Positions 1 through 8,470 of a stretch of 64,000 nucleotides of DNA are shown piece by piece (position 1 is the first letter of the stretch; every line of letters begins with the position of its first letter). Origin of the DNA: RUG626 sp964553775 (GTDB lineage: Bacteria; Bacillota; Clostridia; Oscillospirales; Oscillospiraceae). The position numbers and the translations under genes are program-made. The notes under the pieces are model-generated. The model was given only the letters and a program-made list of their open reading frames with translations. It was not told the origin of the DNA and did no database searches. The stretch spans positions 1 to 64,000 of the forward strand of contig CAZKLU010000001.1 of NCBI GenBank assembly GCA_964553775.1, written 5' to 3'.

Positions 1-496
1 CATAGTGCGCCCCGTCAAGCACACACTCGTCAAGAAACTCCGGTATTATCTCGTCCTCAGTTGGCGATGTGAATTTCACATCGCTGCCGCCAAGACCGTA
101 TCGGCTGTCACTCATGAGATCGTCAAGCGGTACTACCGTATTCTCGCCCGTCATGTATGTCGCTATGTGGTCGGGGTACGTTATGCAGACGTTCGGCGTG
201 GTGTTTGTCGCTATGTTCGTAATGATGTCGTTGTAGATTTTGCTGTAGTCGGTGTAGAAGCGTATGTTTACGGTGATGTTGGGGTATAGCTTCTCAAAAT
301 CCTCAACAGCCTTGTCGTAAATCGCGACCTGTGTCTTGTTTGTGTCGTTCTTTGCCCAGAATGTAATCTCATACTGTTTTGTGTCGTCAAACTCTTCAGG
401 CACCTCGAACCGCTCCGCCGTTCCGCGTGAGCCGTGGCAGGCTGAAAGTGTCAGGAGAAGCGTGAGAGAGAGAAGCATAGCCGCGAATCTTTTCAT
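1..496 (-). CDS. Sugar ABC transporter substrate-binding lipoprotein (N-terminal part)
   Basis: Extracytoplasmic solute-binding component of a carbohydrate importer; only the first 165 codons are in the window, and the gene continues past the left edge. The start is an ATG whose first bases overlap the stop of the upstream permease (ATGA). Residues 1-19 form a lipoprotein signal peptide with a lipobox ending LSAC, so Cys20 would be lipidated and the protein tethered outside the membrane. The segment ITFWAKNDTN followed by a helix and YPNITVNI is the usual beginning of family 1 solute-binding proteins. It lies last in an operon with two permeases and an ATPase, which supports sugar or oligosaccharide uptake. 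The substrate cannot be told from this part. Confidence 0.9.
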   Translation of the reverse strand, partial: MKRFAAMLLSLTLLLTLSACHGSRGTAERFEVPEEFDDTKQYEITFWAKNDTNKTQVAIYDKAVEDFEKLYPNITVNIRFYTDYSKIYNDIITNIATNTTPNVCITYPDHIATYMTGENTVVPLDDLMSDSRYGLGGSDVKFTSPTEDEIIPEFLDECVLDGAHY

Positions 497-1353
497 CCCT
501 TCGTTCCTCCTCTCGCTACTCCCTCCATAATCTTGTTGCGGAATATGAGAAACAGCACTATCAGCGGCACGGATATTGCGACAACCGCCGCCATCATCGC
601 GGGTATATTCTCACGCCCCAGACCGTTCTCGCGAAGCTCCTGTATGCCGTTAGATACAAGGAAATAATCCTCATCGTCCGTTATGAGACGCGGCCAGACG
701 TAAGAGTTCCAGCACTCTATAACCTTGAGTATCACAACTGTCACCATTGTCGGCTTGCAGATCGGGATGAGAACCTTTATGAGGTATTTGAAGTCCGATG
801 TGCCGTCAACCTTCGCCGCGTAATACAGCTCGTCCGGCACCTGCTCAAAGTTCTCTTTCAGAAGATATATATAGAATACCGAGGTGACGGAGGGGAGAAT
901 AAGCCCCAGAAACGTGTTGCGGAGGTTGAGATCCGTAATCGTTACAAAGTTCGTTATGATAACAAGCTCGTTCGGTATCATCATAAGCGACAGAAAGAGC
1001 GTGAACACTATGTTTTTGCCGCGAAAGTTCAGCCTTGCGAACGCGAACGCCGCGAGAGTTATCACAACAACCATCAGCGCGGTTGTTATCACGGTGAATA
1101 TCAGAGTGTTAAGAAGGTACCGTCCAAGCGGCACGCTCGTGAACGCGTCTATATAGTTCTGAAATGTCGGCGAGAGCGTGTAAAACTTCGGAATATACTC
1201 CGCGTTATAGGAGCCGTAGCTTTTAACAGATGTAAGTATCATCCAGTAAAACGGGAACAGTACCATAATTGCCCATAGTACCAAAAAGAAGTACACAACA
1301 CCCTTGCCGATTCGTGAGCCGATTCTCGATGTTTTATTCTTTTCGTTTTCCAT
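493..1353 (-). CDS. Carbohydrate ABC transporter permease (MalG/UgpE type)
   Basis: Inner-membrane channel subunit of a CUT1-family sugar importer, 286 residues, the normal length. Six hydrophobic segments are visible, the first at about residues 17-38. The cytoplasmic EAA loop that docks on the ATPase reads YYAAKVDGTSDF and ends in IPICKP at about residues 185-205. The ATG start follows a plausible ribosome site 12 bases after the preceding permease gene. The stop overlaps the start of the binding-protein gene by four bases, indicating translational coupling. It works as a heterodimer with the neighbouring MalF-type permease. Assignment to the family is firm; the sugar transported is unknown. 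Confidence 0.92.
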   Translation of the reverse strand: MENEKNKTSRIGSRIGKGVVYFFLVLWAIMVLFPFYWMILTSVKSYGSYNAEYIPKFYTLSPTFQNYIDAFTSVPLGRYLLNTLIFTVITTALMVVVITLAAFAFARLNFRGKNIVFTLFLSLMMIPNELVIITNFVTITDLNLRNTFLGLILPSVTSVFYIYLLKENFEQVPDELYYAAKVDGTSDFKYLIKVLIPICKPTMVTVVILKVIECWNSYVWPRLITDDEDYFLVSNGIQELRENGLGRENIPAMMAAVVAISVPLIVLFLIFRNKIMEGVARGGTKG

Positions 1354-1365
1354 AGCGTCCTCCCG

Positions 1366-2259
1366 TCAGCCGCGCTGCACCTTTTTGCTGCTTACCATGA
1401 GATTTATGCACGTTATAGTCAGCACTATCGCGAATAGTATTATCGCCGCAGCCGAAGCGTAGGACGGGTACCCGCCGCTGTCGCCGTAGAGCATATCGTA
1501 GACATACCCGACTATAGTGTTCATACCCGCCGCGTTGAGGTCGGTTCCAAACAGTGCCACAGCGTCACTGTACGCCTTAAACGCGCCTATGAAGCCTGTT
1601 ATCACGAGATAAAAGAGCATTGGTGAAATCATAGGGAGTGTAATTTTCCAGAACGTGCGCCATTTTGATGTGCCGTCTATCCTTGCGGCGTTGTAGTAAT
1701 CCTGATTGACTGACGCGAGCGCGCTTGTAAGTACAAGTATCTTGAATGGAAGTACAACCCATATTGTGTAGAAGCACAGCACAAACATTTTCGCCCAGTA
1801 CGATCCGTCTATGAAATCCACGGGTCCCGCTCCGAATACGCTGAGCAGCAGGTTCACCATTCCGTCTGTGTACGCCGTCCGCTGAAAGAGTATCATGAAC
1901 ACAAGACCGACAGCGAGAGTGTTTGTGACATACGGAAGAAAGTAGATAGTCTGAAAAAGGCTCCGCAGCTTCTTAATGGAGCTTAACCCCAGCGAAATCA
2001 GAAGCGCGAGTCCGGTTGACAGCGGAACCGTGACAGCGACGAGTATAAGCGTGTTCTTTACCGCTTGCAGGAAATACGGGTCACGCAGCACATAGGAGTA
2101 GTTATATAACCCCACGCCGTAATATGTCTGTGACGCTGAGTTGTACCCCTCCTCAAATGAGTATATGAACACATCCACAAGAGGGTACACCATAAATACT
2201 CCGAGAAACAGTATAGCGGGCAGCAGATAGAGCCACGCCTTTGGATTCTTTCTGTCCAT
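1366..2259 (-). CDS. Carbohydrate ABC transporter permease (MalF/UgpA type)
   Basis: Partner permease of the sugar importer, 297 residues. It has six predicted membrane segments, starting at residues 10-30, and an EAA loop reading YYNAARIDGTSKW with LPMISP at its end. I chose the ATG at 2259 rather than the GTG one codon earlier, because the AGGGGG ribosome site is seven bases from the ATG; this also gives a TGATG junction with the ATPase stop. The protein lacks the large periplasmic P2 loop of E. coli MalF, as is usual in Firmicutes. It is part of a four-gene unit, ATPase-permease-permease-binding protein. Confidence 0.92.
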   Translation of the reverse strand: MDRKNPKAWLYLLPAILFLGVFMVYPLVDVFIYSFEEGYNSASQTYYGVGLYNYSYVLRDPYFLQAVKNTLILVAVTVPLSTGLALLISLGLSSIKKLRSLFQTIYFLPYVTNTLAVGLVFMILFQRTAYTDGMVNLLLSVFGAGPVDFIDGSYWAKMFVLCFYTIWVVLPFKILVLTSALASVNQDYYNAARIDGTSKWRTFWKITLPMISPMLFYLVITGFIGAFKAYSDAVALFGTDLNAAGMNTIVGYVYDMLYGDSGGYPSYASAAAIILFAIVLTITCINLMVSSKKVQRG

Positions 2260-3359
2260 CACCGCACCCCCTGACGAACGCGGACACCGGTTTCGCGGTC
2301 AAACAGCAGAACCTTTTCAGGGCGAAGGGAGAATTTCACAACAGGCTTGTTGGCTTTCTCTATATGCTCCGAATCTATAATCGAGCGCAGATTGCCCGAC
2401 ACGCTTGCGGCGTTCTCTGTGACAACACTTATATCGCGCCCCATAACTTCTATCTGTCTGAGCTTGCAGGTGAATTGACCGCTGTCCGAAAGAATGAACC
2501 CCTCCGGACGGATACCGACAGTGACTTTTTTATCCGGCACCCCGCTGACATCAAGGACATTCTCACCGCCTATATAAAGCGAACCCGATTTTGTCTCGCC
2601 CTCAAGGACGTTTATCGGCGGTGTACCGAGGAATTTCGCGACAAAGAGGTTCACAGGGTCGTCATAGACATCCTGCGGCTTGCCTGTCTGCTGAATCGTT
2701 CCGAGGTTCATAACGATTATAATATCCGATATGCTCATAGCTTCATCCTGGTCGTGCGTGACAAAGACTGTAGTTATTTTAGTCTCGCGCTGTATTCTGC
2801 GAAGCTCCTCGCGTGTCTGAAGTCTCAGTCTCGCGTCAAGGTTTGACAGCGGCTCATCGAGTAAAAGTGCTCTTGGGAGCTTGACAAGCGCCCTCGCGAT
2901 AGCTACTCTCTGCTGCTGACCGCCGGAAAGCTCCGAGGGCTTTCTGTCCATAAGCTCCTCGATCTGCACGAGCTTTGCGTATTCGAGCGAGCGTTTCAGC
3001 ATTTCATCCTTTGACAGCTTATCCTTCCCTTTGAGGTTCTCAAGGGGAAACAGTATGTTCTTTCTGACTGTCAGGTGCGGATAGAGAGCGTAATTCTGGA
3101 ACACAAGACCGATACCGCGCTTTTCCGGTGGAACCTTCGTAACATCATCGGAACCGAATATTATCTTGCCCTCGGTCGGCTCCTGAAGCCCCGATATGAG
3201 GTTGAGCGTGGTACTCTTTCCGCACCCTGACGGTCCGAGAAGTCCAACGAGCATTCCGTCAGGTATTACGCAGTTGAAATCGTTCACCGCAACAACGTCA
3301 TCCCCGCCGCGTTTCCTGTTCGGAAATTTCTTTGTAAGATGCTGTAATTCGATTTTCAT
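2259..3359 (-). CDS. Sugar ABC transporter ATP-binding protein (UgpC/MsmX family)
   Basis: ATPase that powers the neighbouring sugar permeases, 366 residues, typical for the family. The Walker A motif GPSGCGKST is at residues 42-50, the Q-loop lies near VFQNYALYPH, the signature is LSGGQQQR at about residue 142, Walker B is LLLDEP, and the switch histidine is in VTHDQDEA. The C-terminal third (from about residue 235) is the OB-like TOBE domain of CUT1 ATPases, with GIRPEGF. It is first in the operon and preceded by a sigma-A type promoter at 3464-3492. Firmicutes often use one such ATPase for several importers; here a dedicated copy sits in the operon. Confidence 0.94.
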   Translation of the reverse strand: MKIELQHLTKKFPNRKRGGDDVVAVNDFNCVIPDGMLVGLLGPSGCGKSTTLNLISGLQEPTEGKIIFGSDDVTKVPPEKRGIGLVFQNYALYPHLTVRKNILFPLENLKGKDKLSKDEMLKRSLEYAKLVQIEELMDRKPSELSGGQQQRVAIARALVKLPRALLLDEPLSNLDARLRLQTREELRRIQRETKITTVFVTHDQDEAMSISDIIIVMNLGTIQQTGKPQDVYDDPVNLFVAKFLGTPPINVLEGETKSGSLYIGGENVLDVSGVPDKKVTVGIRPEGFILSDSGQFTCKLRQIEVMGRDISVVTENAASVSGNLRSIIDSEHIEKANKPVVKFSLRPEKVLLFDRETGVRVRQGVR

Positions 3360-3463
3360 AGAAGCCTCCCTGCTGATTATGATTTGTACCGTGTATTGAT
3401 TTGCGGCAAACGGCGGACTACAGATTCACCGTTCCGCTCCCGCCCTGCCGCTGAACCGCGAAT

Positions 3464-3492
3464 ATATTAAGGTAAATTCACAGGTTTGTTAA
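3464..3492 (-). promoter_or_regulatory. Sigma-A type promoter for the sugar ABC operon
   Basis: On the minus strand a -35 box TTAACA (3487-3492) and a -10 box TAATAT (3464-3469) are separated by exactly 17 bases, about 105 bases ahead of the ATPase start. Each box has one or two mismatches to consensus. No operator repeat was recognised next to it. Confidence 0.6.
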
Positions 3493-3589
3493 AAACTAAA
3501 AATCGCTTAATAAAATTTCCGGCGGCGTGGACGCTCTTTTGAGTATTGCCCTCGCCGTGCCGCCGTAATGACTTCCCGCAAGGCTTTAC

Positions 3590-3626
3590 AAAACGCGGAA
3601 CCACGCGGACTTTCGGTTTCCGCGTT
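3590..3626 (-). terminator. Probable terminator after the topoisomerase gene
   Basis: AACGCGGAA (3592-3600) and TTCCGCGTT (3618-3626) can form a nine-pair stem just past the stop of the minus-strand topoisomerase gene. On that strand the stem runs into TTTTG. The loop is long (17 bases), so strength is uncertain. Confidence 0.5.
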
Positions 3627-3637
3627 CTCTTAACGCG

Positions 3638-5626
3638 CTATGAAATATCCGCGAGGTCGAGATATTTGTACCCGTCCTGCGCTATGTGGTCTTTTCTCGC
3701 CTGAAGGTTATTGCCGAGAAGCATATCAAAAACCTGAGAGGTTTTCTCCGCGTCCGCCGGAAGAACCTTAATAAGCCGCCGTGTCTCAGGATTCATAGTT
3801 GTAAGCCACATCATGTCGGGGTCGTTTTCACCAAGTCCCTTTGAGCGGTTCACCGTATATTTTTTATTGCCAAGTGACGCGACTATGTCCGCTTTCTCCT
3901 TTTCGGCATACGCAAAATATGTCTTTTCGCCGCAATTTATCTCGTATAACGGCGATTCGGCTATGAATACTCTGCCGTTTTCAACAAGTTTCGGGGTGAG
4001 GCGGTAAATCATTGTAAGTATGAGTGTCCGTATCTGATAGCCGTCTACATCAGCGTCCGTGCATATTATAACCTTGTTCCAGCGGAGAGCCTCAAGGTCA
4101 AACGCCGAAAGGTCGCTTTTTATCTTCACCGGAACATCAACGCCGCAGCCAAGCACGCGAATTAAGTCTGTTATTATGTCGCTTTTGAATATTCTCGCGT
4201 AGTCAACCTTCAGACAGTTCAGTATTTTACCGCGAACAGGCATTATGCCCTGAAACTCCGCGTCTCTGGAGAGCTTACACGCTCCGAGAGCCGAATCGCC
4301 CTCAACAATGTATAGCTCCCTGCGCGATACGTCCTTTGTGCGGCAGTCAACGAATTTCTGCACACGGTTCGAGATGTCAATGCTGCCTGACAGCTTCTTT
4401 TTTATTGTAAGTCTCGCCTTCTCCGCCTGTTCGCGGCTGCGCTTGTTTACAAGTACCTGCTCACATATTCTGTCAGCCTCCGCCTTATGTTCGATGAAGT
4501 ATATCTCAAGCTGAGACTTCAGAAACTCTGTCATTGATGACTGAATGAAACGGTTCGTTATAGCTTTCTTCGTCTGGTTCTCGTAGCTTGTCTGTGTCGA
4601 GAAACAGTTTGTCACAAGAATAAGGCAGTCCGCAACGTCCTGAAATGTAATCTTGCTCTCGTTCTTCTGGTACTTGTTGAGTGACTTTATATATGAATCG
4701 ATCGCCGACACAAACGCGCTCTTCGCCGCTTTCTCCGGTGCGCCGCCGTGTTCGAGCCACGATGAGTTGTGATAGTATTCTATGAGATTCACCGTGTTTG
4801 AGAAGCAGAACGCCGCTGAGAGCTTGACGTTATACTCCGGCTTATCCTCACGGTCGCGTCCGCGTCTCTCGCCCTCGATGAAATACGGCTGTGTCAGGGG
4901 ATTCTCACCCGCTATCTCGCCGACATAATCGAGTATGCCGTTTTCATAGAGATACTCCCGCGTGTCAAAGCCGCTCTCCGTCTCTTTTCGGAAAATAAAC
5001 TTTATACCCGCGTTCACTACCGATTGCTTTTTCAAAACATCCTCGAAATATTCATCGGGTATGTCAATATCTGTAAACACATCGCGGTCGGGTCGCCATC
5101 TCATGAGGGAGCCTGTTCTGTGGTCGGTACACGGTTCACTCATCAGACCGCCGATGTTCTCTCCTTTTTTGAAGCTGAGAGTGTATTTTTTTCTGTCACG
5201 CCAGACGGTGACATCCATATATTCAGAAGCGTACTGTGTCGCGCAGGCTCCAAGACCGTTCAAGCCCAGCGAATACTCATAATCTCCATCTGTGTCGTTT
5301 TTATATTTGCCGCCCGCGTAAAGCTCACAGAACACAAGCTCCCAGTTATACTTTTTCTCTGTCGGGTTCCAGTCAACAGGGCAGCCCCGCCCCTCATCCT
5401 CAACCTCGATTGAACCGTCCATGTAGCTTGTCAGCGTAATAACCTTTCCGTGACCCTCACGCGCCTCGTCAATGGAGTTGCTCAATATCTCGAATACCGA
5501 GTGTTCGCACCCCTCAAGACCGTCGGAACCGAATATAACGCCCGGACGCTTTCGCACCCTGTCCGCGCCCTTTAGCGCGCTGATACTGTCGTTGCCGTAA
5601 TTGTTTTTTCTTGAAGTTCTTGCCAT
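3638..5626 (-). CDS. Divergent type IIA topoisomerase B subunit (GyrB/ParE paralogue)
   Basis: ATPase/TOPRIM subunit of a type II topoisomerase, 662 residues. The ATP-binding GHKL fold is seen as NSIDEAREG, DEGRGCP and LGLNGLGA in the first 130 residues. A transducer region follows, then a TOPRIM domain with VEGDSALGACK and CTDADVDG, and a C-terminal KGLGEND segment. Standard GyrB has EGDSAGGSAK, DNGRGIP and GGLHGVGA, so this is a divergent paralogue and not the main gyrase subunit. I chose the ATG at 5626: AGGTG lies nine bases upstream, whereas the GTG at 5638 lies inside that ribosome site. No A subunit is adjacent; a terminator-like stem and an unrelated operon follow. Clostridia often carry such a second B subunit. 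Confidence 0.87.
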   Translation of the reverse strand: MARTSRKNNYGNDSISALKGADRVRKRPGVIFGSDGLEGCEHSVFEILSNSIDEAREGHGKVITLTSYMDGSIEVEDEGRGCPVDWNPTEKKYNWELVFCELYAGGKYKNDTDGDYEYSLGLNGLGACATQYASEYMDVTVWRDRKKYTLSFKKGENIGGLMSEPCTDHRTGSLMRWRPDRDVFTDIDIPDEYFEDVLKKQSVVNAGIKFIFRKETESGFDTREYLYENGILDYVGEIAGENPLTQPYFIEGERRGRDREDKPEYNVKLSAAFCFSNTVNLIEYYHNSSWLEHGGAPEKAAKSAFVSAIDSYIKSLNKYQKNESKITFQDVADCLILVTNCFSTQTSYENQTKKAITNRFIQSSMTEFLKSQLEIYFIEHKAEADRICEQVLVNKRSREQAEKARLTIKKKLSGSIDISNRVQKFVDCRTKDVSRRELYIVEGDSALGACKLSRDAEFQGIMPVRGKILNCLKVDYARIFKSDIITDLIRVLGCGVDVPVKIKSDLSAFDLEALRWNKVIICTDADVDGYQIRTLILTMIYRLTPKLVENGRVFIAESPLYEINCGEKTYFAYAEKEKADIVASLGNKKYTVNRSKGLGENDPDMMWLTTMNPETRRLIKVLPADAEKTSQVFDMLLGNNLQARKDHIAQDGYKYLDLADIS

Positions 5627-5776
5627 ATTGTAATACACCTGTACTTTAAGTTTTGCGCCAACGCCCGATTATTTTGCGCGGTTTTCAATCATAGTTTAAG
5701 CCGTGCCGCAAGCAAGGCAAAGCGCGAATCGCAAAAGAGCGTTGAGCGGTATGATTATGAATTGAAGTTTGTAGGA

Positions 5777-5805
5777 ATAATACCACAGCTTGAATGGAAT
5801 TGCAA
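5777..5805 (-). promoter_or_regulatory. Sigma-A type promoter for the topoisomerase gene
   Basis: Minus-strand -35 TTGCAA (5800-5805), 17-base spacer and -10 TATTAT (5777-5782). Transcription would start near 5770, giving a leader of about 145 bases. The rest of the 5627-6029 interval holds only the terminator at 5984-6014; I see no gene in it. Confidence 0.65.
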
Positions 5806-5983
5806 GAGTTTTTTGGAAAAACGGGAACGCGCACCGTGTGAGACGAGTTCATTATGCTGCCGTTTTTAAGGCAGTGACCTGCGGGAATGGCGCGGGAATC
5901 CTCCGTTTTTCGGTTTATGTTACGCGGTACTTAGTCTTTTGCCGCGCAAAAGACGAAACGGTTCTCTTCTGAGCATAATTAAC

Positions 5984-6014
5984 CCCCTCAAAAGCCGCTT
6001 GCGCTTCTGAGGGG
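5984..6014 (-). terminator. Hairpin after the sigma/anti-sigma operon
   Basis: CCCCTCA (5984-5990) pairs with TGAGGGG (6008-6014), and AAGC pairs with GCTT inside, 15 bases beyond the anti-sigma stop. On the minus strand it is followed by TTAATTAT, not a clean T-run, so it may be a weak terminator. Confidence 0.5.
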
Positions 6015-6029
6015 TCGCTTATCGCACAT

Positions 6030-6863
6030 CTATTCGTATATTACAATTATCTCGTCTGAATCATCGGAAAAATACACCGCTTCACATCCGGCATCCACCA
6101 ATATTTCCAGTTCCTCCATTGTAATCAAAGCCGCTTTTGTGCCGTCAGAAAGCTCAAAACTGTCACGCTCTTCAATCTCCTGCGGAAAGCTCTCACAGTA
6201 CACCACCGCGTAGCAGTCACTGAACATGGAGGTGCCGGAAATCATTGTGTCTGTCTCATCTCCGCTTTCGGCTCCACTTGACTTTTCAGTCTCCGGTTCA
6301 TATGCCGCTTCATCGTTCGCTTCATCCTCATATGCGGCGTGTCTCTCGGAATACGCTGCTTTCCCCAGTTCAGGTTCCTCGTATTCATCAGGTTCCCCGG
6401 ATTCAAGAGAAGCCATTTCTGGCAGACAGGCGTCCGCTTCGGCTTCAACAGGGGCGTCAGTTGATTCCGTGCCTGTATCATAGTCTGCGCCATCATCAGA
6501 CGATGAAGTGACCGATTCCGTGACAGTGTAGCTTGAATCACTGTCAGTGCTTCTTGTCTCCATCAGCTTTGGAACCGCTATAACCACAGCTATACACGCC
6601 GCGGCGGCAGCGGCGGCAGTCGCTGCACGCACTCTGAATCTGCGTCTTTTTACGGCGCGTACACGCTCCATAACCGACTTTGAAAGCTCCGGCGGCACAT
6701 CCGGCGGGTATTTCAAAAGCGTTGATATAGTCCTGTACTCATCAAGACGCTCAGCGTCATTGGGGGAGTTAGCGATATGATCCTCTAATTCTTTTTCCCC
6801 GTCCGCGTCAAGTTCGCCATCTATATACATACTCAGCGCGTCAAGGTACTTTTCTTCAGACAT
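6030..6863 (-). CDS. Membrane anti-sigma factor, zinc-ligand-less
   Basis: Probable anti-sigma factor for the ECF sigma factor encoded just upstream, 277 residues. Residues 1-45 resemble an anti-sigma domain (SMYIDGELDADGEKELEDHI). The usual zinc motif H-x3-C-x2-C reads His29, Ser33, Asp36, so both cysteines are lost and zinc binding is unlikely. An alanine-rich membrane segment lies at about residues 80-98. The outside part is very acidic and low in complexity, ending in a short compact region (about residues 210-277) with two cysteines in CYAVVYC. I chose the ATG at 6863 because GGGAGG precedes it; it overlaps the sigma stop by eight bases, so the two are translationally coupled. Sequestration of the sigma factor at the membrane is inferred from the layout. 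Confidence 0.8.
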   Translation of the reverse strand: MSEEKYLDALSMYIDGELDADGEKELEDHIANSPNDAERLDEYRTISTLLKYPPDVPPELSKSVMERVRAVKRRRFRVRAATAAAAAAACIAVVIAVPKLMETRSTDSDSSYTVTESVTSSSDDGADYDTGTESTDAPVEAEADACLPEMASLESGEPDEYEEPELGKAAYSERHAAYEDEANDEAAYEPETEKSSGAESGDETDTMISGTSMFSDCYAVVYCESFPQEIEERDSFELSDGTKAALITMEELEILVDAGCEAVYFSDDSDEIIVIYE

Positions 6864-7482
6864 CTTTGCCGCCTCCCTTCTTCTGGTTATTAGACTTTCC
6901 GTAACTGAAAAATGTTCCACTCTCGCGCAGCTTGTTCGCGAGAGCCGCCCTTGCGCGGGAAAGCCGCGACTTCACTGTGCCGGATTCAAGCCCCAGTCTC
7001 TCGCCTATCTCAGTATATGACAAGCCCGAAAACTCGCGCAGCAGAAGTATTTGACGCTTATCATCTGAAAGTGAGTTCACCGCTTCCCACACCTCGCGGC
7101 TCTCTTCACGGCGTTCAAGCTCCTCGGCGGGTTCGGGGTGAGTATCAGGCACACGCTCCGCCTCGCTCTCCTCGCTGTATTCCGATTCGATTGGCACTAC
7201 GTTTTTAGGACGGTTGCGCCGTATATGATCCATACCCGCGTTATATGTCAGACGATACAGCCACGATGACAGCCTTCCGTCCCCGCGAAACGAGTTGAGG
7301 TGCAGGAACGCTCTCAGGAACACATCCTGCGACACATCCATAGCGTCATCGGGTGAACCTGTCAGCTTCAGCGCGGTATTGTACACAAGTGCCTGATTCT
7401 CAATAACAAGTTTCTCGAACGCGGACTCGCTGCCGTGTTTCGCTTTCTCAAGAAGCTGCTTCTCCTCCTCCGCTGTTACCAT
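6856..7482 (-). CDS. ECF RNA polymerase sigma factor (SigW-like)
   Basis: Alternative sigma factor of the extracytoplasmic-function group, 208 residues. Region 2 is at about residues 22-90, with DAMDVSQDVFLRAF and the -10 recognition helix near LSSWLYRLTYN. Region 4 is at about residues 135-190, with SGLSYTEIGERLGL followed by GTVKSRLSRAR. The start overlaps the end of the tRNA-dihydrouridine synthase gene by 35 bases, with GAGGAGG in front. The anti-sigma gene follows with an eight-base overlap. The regulon and inducing signal cannot be read here; no ECF-type autoregulatory promoter was recognised, and the gene seems to be read from the fbp side. Confidence 0.9.
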   Translation of the reverse strand: MVTAEEEKQLLEKAKHGSESAFEKLVIENQALVYNTALKLTGSPDDAMDVSQDVFLRAFLHLNSFRGDGRLSSWLYRLTYNAGMDHIRRNRPKNVVPIESEYSEESEAERVPDTHPEPAEELERREESREVWEAVNSLSDDKRQILLLREFSGLSYTEIGERLGLESGTVKSRLSRARAALANKLRESGTFFSYGKSNNQKKGGGKDV

Positions 7483-8470
7483 TGTTCCTCCTCTCGGTGC
7501 TTCTCAGAAAGTCAAGTATCTCTATCTCAAGCTCATGAAGCTCTTTGAGCGTTGTGACTTTAATCAGACGGTTTTTGAAATACGCCGCCTCTCTCATGCC
7601 CTTAATATACCATGCTAAATGCTTACGCGCCTCAAGACACGCGAGCTTCTCTCCCTTTATTGACGCAGCAAGCTCAGTCTGTCTCACCGCCGTCCGTATT
7701 CTCTCGCTGTAGTCCGGTTCTTTCGGCAGTGCTTTGCCCTCCAAAACGGCGGCAGACTCTGAGAATATCCACGGATAACCCATCGCGCCCCTTGCTATCA
7801 TCGCGAAATCCGCGCCGGTAAATCTCAATATGTGTTCCGCGTCGGCAGCGGTAAAAATATCACCGTTTGCTATTACCGGTATTGTGACATTTTCCTTCAC
7901 GCTCTTTATTATATCCCAATCCGCTTTTCCGGAATACATCTGTACCCGCGTTCTTCCGTGTACCGCGACAGCGGACGCTCCTGACATCTCGCACATGACC
8001 GCGAACTCCACTGCATTCACGTTTCCCGAATCGTAGCCCTTCCGGAATTTAACAGTTACGGGTACCGGACTTACGGCTGACACAACGGCTTTGATAATTT
8101 CGGACGCTTTTTTAATATCCTTCATCAGCGCGGAACCGTCTCCGGATTTTACTATTTTTCCGACAGGACAGCCCATATTTATATCTATTATATCCGGTTT
8201 TGTAAGCTCCAAAACACGCAAGGCGGCATTTGCCATGCAGTCAGGGTCAGAGCCGAATATCTGAACAGCCACGGGGGATATATCACGGGATGTATCAAGA
8301 AGCGTTTCAGACTTTTTATCTTTGTACATCAGTGCCTTGGAGCTTACCATCTCTGTGTACGCAAGTCCCGCTCCGCGTTTTTCGCACTCTATTCTGAACG
8401 CCGCGTCTGTAACGCCAGCCATCGGCGCAAGTATCAGCTTTCCGTTTACGCTGACATTTCCTATTTTCAT
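7448..8470 (-). CDS. dusB: tRNA-dihydrouridine synthase
   Basis: Flavoprotein that reduces uridines in the tRNA D-loop to dihydrouridine, cytoplasmic, 340 residues. The N-terminal TIM barrel begins with KLILAPMAGVTDAAFR. The catalytic cysteine is Cys101 in NMGCPVGKI. FMN-binding segments are VKFRKGY, AVHGRTR and VIANGDI, followed by GADFAMIARGAMG. The C-terminal helical domain contains ARKHLAWYIKGM. The ATG overlaps the fbp stop by four bases (ATGA). It matches the DusB type found in Firmicutes. The reason for coupling to fbp and a sigma factor is unclear and may be chance clustering. Confidence 0.93.
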   Translation of the reverse strand: MKIGNVSVNGKLILAPMAGVTDAAFRIECEKRGAGLAYTEMVSSKALMYKDKKSETLLDTSRDISPVAVQIFGSDPDCMANAALRVLELTKPDIIDINMGCPVGKIVKSGDGSALMKDIKKASEIIKAVVSAVSPVPVTVKFRKGYDSGNVNAVEFAVMCEMSGASAVAVHGRTRVQMYSGKADWDIIKSVKENVTIPVIANGDIFTAADAEHILRFTGADFAMIARGAMGYPWIFSESAAVLEGKALPKEPDYSERIRTAVRQTELAASIKGEKLACLEARKHLAWYIKGMREAAYFKNRLIKVTTLKELHELEIEILDFLRSTERRNNGNSGGGEAAS

